A stretch of DNA of 64,000 bases from the NCBI GenBank assembly GCA_944474755.1, contig OX104114.1:77176623-77240622 (forward strand), in the 5' to 3' direction. The notes beneath the pieces are model-generated. The model saw only the letters and a program-made list of their open reading frames with translations. It was not told the origin of the DNA and made no database searches. The stretch comes from Limnoperna fortunei (taxonomy: Eukaryota; Mollusca; Bivalvia; Mytilida; Modiolidae). A program made the translations under genes and the position numbers. How positions within the stretch are numbered: the stretch's first letter is position 1; the number at the start of each line of letters is the position of its first letter. Shown one piece after another: positions 61,456-64,000 of the stretch.

Positions 61456-64000
61456 AATAACCCTAAATATTGTAATATTTGTTTCTAAACAACTTGTGAC
61501 TAGATATCATTTTGCTAGTCAAGTTTTTCCTGAAATTGTAATCTTTTGCTGTTGAAAGTCTGTGGTTTTAGTGTAATATCTACAACATTTATTTGGCGTT
61601 GATAAAGCATTCAATTTGTATTGTTGACCAACCATCGAAAATAATGCTCATACCTCGGCAGTTTTGTCTTCAAATAGCACATTCAACATATTGAATTCAG
61701 TTTCATTGTGGAAACCATTTTTTCTTTTCGAGGCTGCAATCAACAAAGGTTTGCGGAGTGTTTTCCGCGTTTAAAGAATTTATTTTTATATGTAAACTTA
61801 GTCAGCATAGTTTTTAATATTGTGATTAATAAATGGCCTGTTTAGCAACATTTTTATTTTGGTTTGCTAACATGTAAGGTTTATTGTCTTAAGCGTTGTA
61901 CAATACATTAGAGCATTATTCATATCCCTAGTGGTCGAAGCTTTTTGTATAAAACTAAGCAATATAAAGGTTAAACATGCTTTGTATGACGAAAGTATGA
62001 TATACTGTTTTTGTAATGTAATGCAATATTTTTGTCGAACAAATAACAGTTTTGTATCTTGCAATTTTTTGATTCGCAGTAAAATGTGCGTTTTAAGCAT
62101 AATGTATATTACATAATTCTGTCGTTAACATGGTTCCTCTTAATGCACGAAAAGAAGCAAACACAATATTTTAAAAATTGATACTCATTTTCGAAGCAGT
62201 CAAACAAACTTGTTTCTCGCGTTTGATCTGTTCCCTTTTTAAACGAAAATTTGTTTTAGAAAATACTCTTGTAAAACGGGCGTATCTGTTGCAAATCGTG
62301 TACAGCCAAGCGGCAAATCAATCAAATTTGTTTTCTAATATGGAAAAATGAATTCATATTTAATATAAATTTTCTGCATTAAATGGTGTTTGGTATATGT
62401 ACACATAGAAATTAATTTAAAACCATATGTATTAATTTCCATTTACGGTAACGTACCACAAACAGCTGATCGGATATTCTCTTAAAGTTAAATTGACCGT
62501 TATCACGACAATCGAGTGTCCGATTTACGGTACATGATCAAAGTCGTTCGCATTAATAGTAATATACTAACTTTCTTAAGATATCAAATTGTCAAGTCGA
62601 TAATTTGAAAATGATTCCATAGCTAGAGGTATGGTTAGCACGTCAACTGTTAATTTGGTCACTCATGACAACAAAACTTGCCTCGAAGCTATCAAATGTT
62701 TTGTGTGATCTTTTAATAGAATATACAGAGATATTGTTAAAAACCGAAGATCATTTATAGAGGCGGGACAATTGTGCAATGCCTTTTTAAAACTCGCGAT
62801 ATTTACTGTTTTTGAGTCCCTCCCATTTTCTTCTTAATCTTTTGTTCAGTTCAGGGTGGTAGGCAACACAGCTTCCCATCTTTGTGAAATATTTTTAAAT
62901 GAGATTTCAGTAATCTGCGGCAAACACAAAGACCATACTGTTGAGCATCTTTATAGTTCCTTTGTTTTATCCCCTCCTACCAATCTTATTTTTGTGTTTC
63001 CCATCTTCAGCTACAAGTGGTCAGCGGTCTTGGTGGTCATCTGCATACCTATCTATTAAATAATTTGAACAAAGACAATTTACAAAATGGCGACAATCTT
63101 CAAAGGTAACCGTTGATGGGTTTTTACTATTGAAGTGAGGAAATGATCTTTTAAGATGATGAAGATTTCAAAATAATGAGCGTGGAATCTGTTTATCAAA
63201 ATATTTGTGGCACAATGCATGATTTACCGTTAAGGAGACAATTGTATATTTTAGATGAGTAATGTGCCGTATGGTTTTATTTTGTTTGCTGATTGTCAAA
63301 GATAATAAAGCGCAGACCATCAAGTTATCTAATATTTATCGTTTGAAAAAGAAAAATGATGCCATCAAAGTTTTTCTATTATGTATTATATGAGAACTTT
63401 TTGATTATGCATTTTATTTTAATTATATTATATAATTATTTGGAACTTTGGCGGGAATTTGGGTTATGTTGAATGGCAACATTTGAACGAAGGAAAAATA
63501 TAAAAATAGTTCTTATATTATCCTGTAAACAGATTATTATATAATGATGCAAATGCTGCTAAAATTATAGGCGACTGAACATTCATATAAAAGTATATGT
63601 ATAACTTGTAGATACGTCTTGGTTTTTTAACAAAGAAAACAAATGCTCTAAGTTTGAAAGATAACATTTCAAGTGTTTTAAATTATAAGGTACTAACCGT
63701 AGAATTAATTAAATGTAAAAATTAAAACAAGTAAGTATGTTGTGGAACAGACATAATTACAGAATATACAACTGCAAATACAGTGCATGCTATCCAAAAA
63801 TAAATTGTATTCGTTACGTATGTGTGTCTCAAACATATATGGAACACGAAAGTTATTTTTGTTTTCAACTATTTCACCTAACTGCGCTTACAGTATGCGT
63901 CCCAATTTCTTATTATTTATATACGATGATGCGTTTTGTCGGTAATTAACTCTGGTCCCAACGTCATAACGAATGTGATATGTTTTTGAAGAGTCACAAG
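61456..64000. other. AT-rich intergenic DNA to window end
   Basis: No gene, RNA or array recognised. Overlapping opposite-strand frames at 61867-62116 and single frames at 62856-63059 and 63737-63949 lack domains. Confidence 0.4.

Overview
The window is AT-rich, intron-bearing metazoan DNA, almost certainly from a bivalve mollusc. The evidence is a spiralian-type Antp-class Hox gene, a tRNA-derived SINE family with a mollusc-type body and tail, decayed LINEs, MITEs and long minisatellites. One repeat near 42.3-42.6 kb resembles, from memory, a repeat common in mytilid mussels, so a mytilid is my best guess (inference only). There is no bacterial-style gene organisation, CRISPR array or rRNA gene. 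Most open frames are chance frames, SINE or satellite translations, or retroelement debris.

The one well-supported host gene is a two-exon Hox gene on the + strand (28349..28817 joined to 30765..30991; 231 aa). It has a YPWMKS hexapeptide in exon 1 and a complete homeodomain in exon 2. The homeodomain matches Antennapedia except at four positions by my reading. A tiny upstream ORF precedes the start and an AATAAA lies about 350 bp after the stop. No second homeobox was seen, so the window looks like Hox-cluster DNA with very large intergenic spacing on both sides.

Left part (0-17 kb), dense in repeats: a 37/42-bp satellite with a 358-bp higher-order repeat (about 0.9-4.7 kb); a 591-bp tandem duplication; a 5'-truncated LINE reverse-transcriptase C-terminus running into a 70-bp minisatellite (5.1-6.9 kb); a CpG-rich 653-bp MITE (8.65-9.30 kb); and a roughly 4-kb element with terminal inverted repeats (10.1-14.1 kb). 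That element holds pieces of a split minus-strand gene and a nested 1.1-kb element built on 146-bp tandem repeats. SINEs are scattered through it.

Middle (17-36 kb): a perfect 39-bp-arm hairpin, a 22-bp GC-rich minisatellite, a 24-bp minisatellite with a long open frame (23.3-23.9 kb), another tandem array just before the Hox gene (28.0-28.2 kb), the Hox gene itself, and a CTCF-like motif inside a dyad at 34.4 kb.

Right part (36-64 kb): mostly unannotated AT-rich intergenic DNA. It holds a roughly 200-bp imperfect inverted repeat (44.7-44.9 kb), a decayed LINE C-terminus with its 3' tail (47.75-48.16 kb), an unassigned 95-codon ORF (52.3 kb), a SINE with a perfect 12-bp target-site duplication (54.3 kb), a tRNA-like element (56.3 kb) and a further SINE (61.2 kb). 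Many short conserved noncoding elements could be hidden here; they cannot be recognised without a comparison genome.
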